The notes under the pieces were generated by a model. The model made no database searches, was not told where the DNA came from, and worked only from the letters and a program-made list of their open reading frames with translations. From Methanocella_A sp035319305 (lineage in GTDB: Archaea > Halobacteriota > Methanocellia > Methanocellales > Methanocellaceae): 24,433 nt of DNA. Below are positions 22,945-24,433 of this stretch, piece by piece; the first letter of the stretch is position 1, and every line of letters starts with the position of its first letter. Position numbers and translations under genes: made by a program. Location: positions 1-24,433 of the forward strand of contig DATHCY010000208.1 of the NCBI GenBank assembly GCA_035319305.1, in the 5' to 3' direction.

Positions 22945-22956
22945 CTATATAATAGG
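22945..22956 (+). promoter_or_regulatory. TATA box of sepS
   Basis: CTATATAATAGG about 55 bp before ATG 23004. It begins about 8 bp after the transposon right end, so the upstream promoter sequence (BRE side) is transposon-boundary DNA. Confidence 0.6.
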
Positions 22957-23003
22957 AGCTATAAGGTAATGAATCAAACGAACAGTAGCAGAGGCCGTTT
23001 TTT

Positions 23004-24433
23004 ATGAAGTTCGATCCTGAGCAGGTTAAGCTTGAGACGAAAGAAGACTTCGATCGGGCGTGGAGCACCAGCGGCAAGTATGTGGCCAGGCCGGAGCCGG
23101 GCAGGGACTATACCATTCACCACGAGCAGGGGAAGGCTCATCCCGTCTACGAGACCCTGAATAAGCTGAGGGGGGCATACCTCAACATGGGCTTTGACGA
23201 GATGGTAAACCCGATCATCATCGATGAAAGCGACATTTTCAGGCAGTTCAACTACGAGGCGCTGGCGGTTCTAGACAGAGTATACTATGTGGGAGGCCTG
23301 CCAAGGCCGAACGTGGGCATCTCGGACGAGCGCTTTGCCCAGATTGAAGGGATCTTCAATCGCAGCCTCAGCAGTGAAGACAGAGAAACCATCAGGGAGG
23401 TCTTCCATAAGTATAAAAAGGGCGAGATCGAGGGCGACGACCTGGTGGCAAGCCTATCGGCCGGCCTAAAGGTACAAGACTCAAAAGTGGTGGTAATGAT
23501 CGACCACGTATTTCCGGAGTTCAAAAAACTAGACCCGATCTGCTCTCGCAGGACGCTACGCAGCCATATGACCTCGGGTTGGTTCATCTCGCTGGCCTCA
23601 CAGGTCAATAGGCGCCCGACCCCGCTCAAGCTATTCTCGATAGACTTGGTTTTCCGCCGGGAACAGGAAGAAAACGCTGATAGGCTGCGGGCATACCACT
23701 CGGCTTCCTGTGTAATCATGGATCCGGACGTGACCGTAGAGCACGGCAAAGCCGTCGCTGCCGGCTTGTTAAAGCAATTCGGCTTCTCAGAATTCAAGTT
23801 TAAGCCTGACGACAAGCGCAGCAAGTATTATACTCCGGACACCCAGATCGAGGTATACGGGTTCCACCCGGCCTTGAAAGGCGGCAGCACGAAGTACAAG
23901 GATGGTTGGGTGGAGATCGCTACTTTCGGCGTATATTCGGCCACTGCGCTGGCACAATACGACATCCCCTATCCGGTCATGAACCTAGGTCTTGGCGTGG
24001 AACGCCTGGCCATGATCCTCTATCAGGCGAAGGACATGAGGGATATGGTCTACCCCCAGTTCAGCGAGGAGTGGACCATGACTGACGCCGAGATCGCCCG
24101 TATGATCTCGATTGAGAAGCGCCCTCAGACCAAGGAAGGCTGTGACCTATCCATGGCGATCATCACAACCGCAGAACAAAATGGCACGGCTCCAAGCCCG
24201 TGCAGGTTCGATGCGTGGACTGGCGTCATCGGCGGAAAGAAGCTCCGGGTCTACATGGAGGAGAAGGAAGAAGGCAAGAAGCTTTGCGGCGGAGCGATCC
24301 TAAATGAGGCTTATGCTTACAAGGGCGACCTGCTGGGTGTGCCGCTGAATAACCCGAAGTATGTTGAGGTCGTAGAGAAGGGCGCCCGTACCGGGCTCAG
24401 GTACATCGACTCCATCGCGAACGCTGCGGCGAG
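23004..24433 (+). CDS. sepS: O-phosphoserine--tRNA(Cys) ligase (SepRS), partial
   Basis: 476 codons from ATG 23004 (GAGG 9 nt upstream), open to the window end; the full protein is about 540 residues, so the C-terminus is missing. A class II synthetase: motif 2 is FRREQEEN, motif 3 GLGVERLAMI, and FHPALKGGSTKYKDGW precedes it in the catalytic core. In methanogens lacking cysteinyl-tRNA synthetase it loads phosphoserine on tRNA(Cys), which SepCysS then converts to cysteine. No sepCysS is in the window. The start is directly downstream of the IS605 remnant. Confidence 0.95.
   Translation, partial: MKFDPEQVKLETKEDFDRAWSTSGKYVARPEPGRDYTIHHEQGKAHPVYETLNKLRGAYLNMGFDEMVNPIIIDESDIFRQFNYEALAVLDRVYYVGGLPRPNVGISDERFAQIEGIFNRSLSSEDRETIREVFHKYKKGEIEGDDLVASLSAGLKVQDSKVVVMIDHVFPEFKKLDPICSRRTLRSHMTSGWFISLASQVNRRPTPLKLFSIDLVFRREQEENADRLRAYHSASCVIMDPDVTVEHGKAVAAGLLKQFGFSEFKFKPDDKRSKYYTPDTQIEVYGFHPALKGGSTKYKDGWVEIATFGVYSATALAQYDIPYPVMNLGLGVERLAMILYQAKDMRDMVYPQFSEEWTMTDAEIARMISIEKRPQTKEGCDLSMAIITTAEQNGTAPSPCRFDAWTGVIGGKKLRVYMEEKEEGKKLCGGAILNEAYAYKGDLLGVPLNNPKYVEVVEKGARTGLRYIDSIANAAA

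Overview
The window looks like chromosomal DNA of a methanogenic archaeon, most plausibly a Methanocella-like (Methanocellales/Methanomicrobia) organism. The support is an O-phosphoseryl-tRNA(Cys) synthetase gene (sepS, mostly methanogens), an F420-type luciferase-like oxidoreductase, ferredoxin:thioredoxin reductase, archaeal TATA boxes and GGAGGTGAT-type ribosome binding sites. The genus is inferred from this mix; no single diagnostic sequence proves it.

Layout. 1-2707 (-): N-terminal 902 codons of a large exported GH5-type glycanase with a PKD domain, Thr/Pro linkers and a duplicated C-terminal module, cut by the window edge. 2708-3939: gene-poor. 3940-5266 (-): compact redox operon of Rieske protein, glutaredoxin, ferredoxin:thioredoxin reductase catalytic subunit and a second Rieske protein. 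5492-5691: possible broken small gene. 5795-8281: FMN reductase (-), SAM methyltransferase (+), F420-dependent LLM-class oxidoreductase (-). 8433-9304: small genes (two-TM protein and two Cys-rich zinc-ribbon-like proteins), an 11-copy TTAC microsatellite and an orphan IS200/IS605-type end. 9389-9954: shattered methyltransferase pseudogene. 10178-13828 (-): PAS-GAF histidine kinase, HtpX-like protease, CorA-like transporter. 14109-16402 (+): NfnAB/SudBA-type flavin and Fe-S oxidoreductase pair. 16428-20368: Cys-containing small protein (-), PD-(D/E)XK-like protein (+), PAS histidine kinase (+), beta-propeller/zinc-ribbon protein (-). 20445-21787 (-): a decayed fluoride-export locus, crcB-crcB-DUF190, every member frameshifted. 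21993-22532 (+): lipoprotein with a terminator. 22592-22936: TnpB/IS605 remnant. 23004-24433 (+): sepS, cut by the window end.

How it fits together. Redox functions dominate: ferredoxin-linked thiol reduction (FTR and glutaredoxin) with two structurally different Rieske proteins; flavin/pyridine nucleotide/ferredoxin electron transfer (Nfn-like); FMN- and F420-dependent enzymes. The two kinases have similar H-boxes and no receiver domain, and no response regulator is nearby. The second theme is decay: at least five pseudogenes or remnants (methyltransferase, DUF190, two crcB, TnpB) plus two IS605-type ends, one of them abutting the sepS promoter. I did not find a CRISPR array, tRNA or rRNA. 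The most distinctive units are the two-Rieske/FTR/glutaredoxin operon and the dead fluoride-export cluster.
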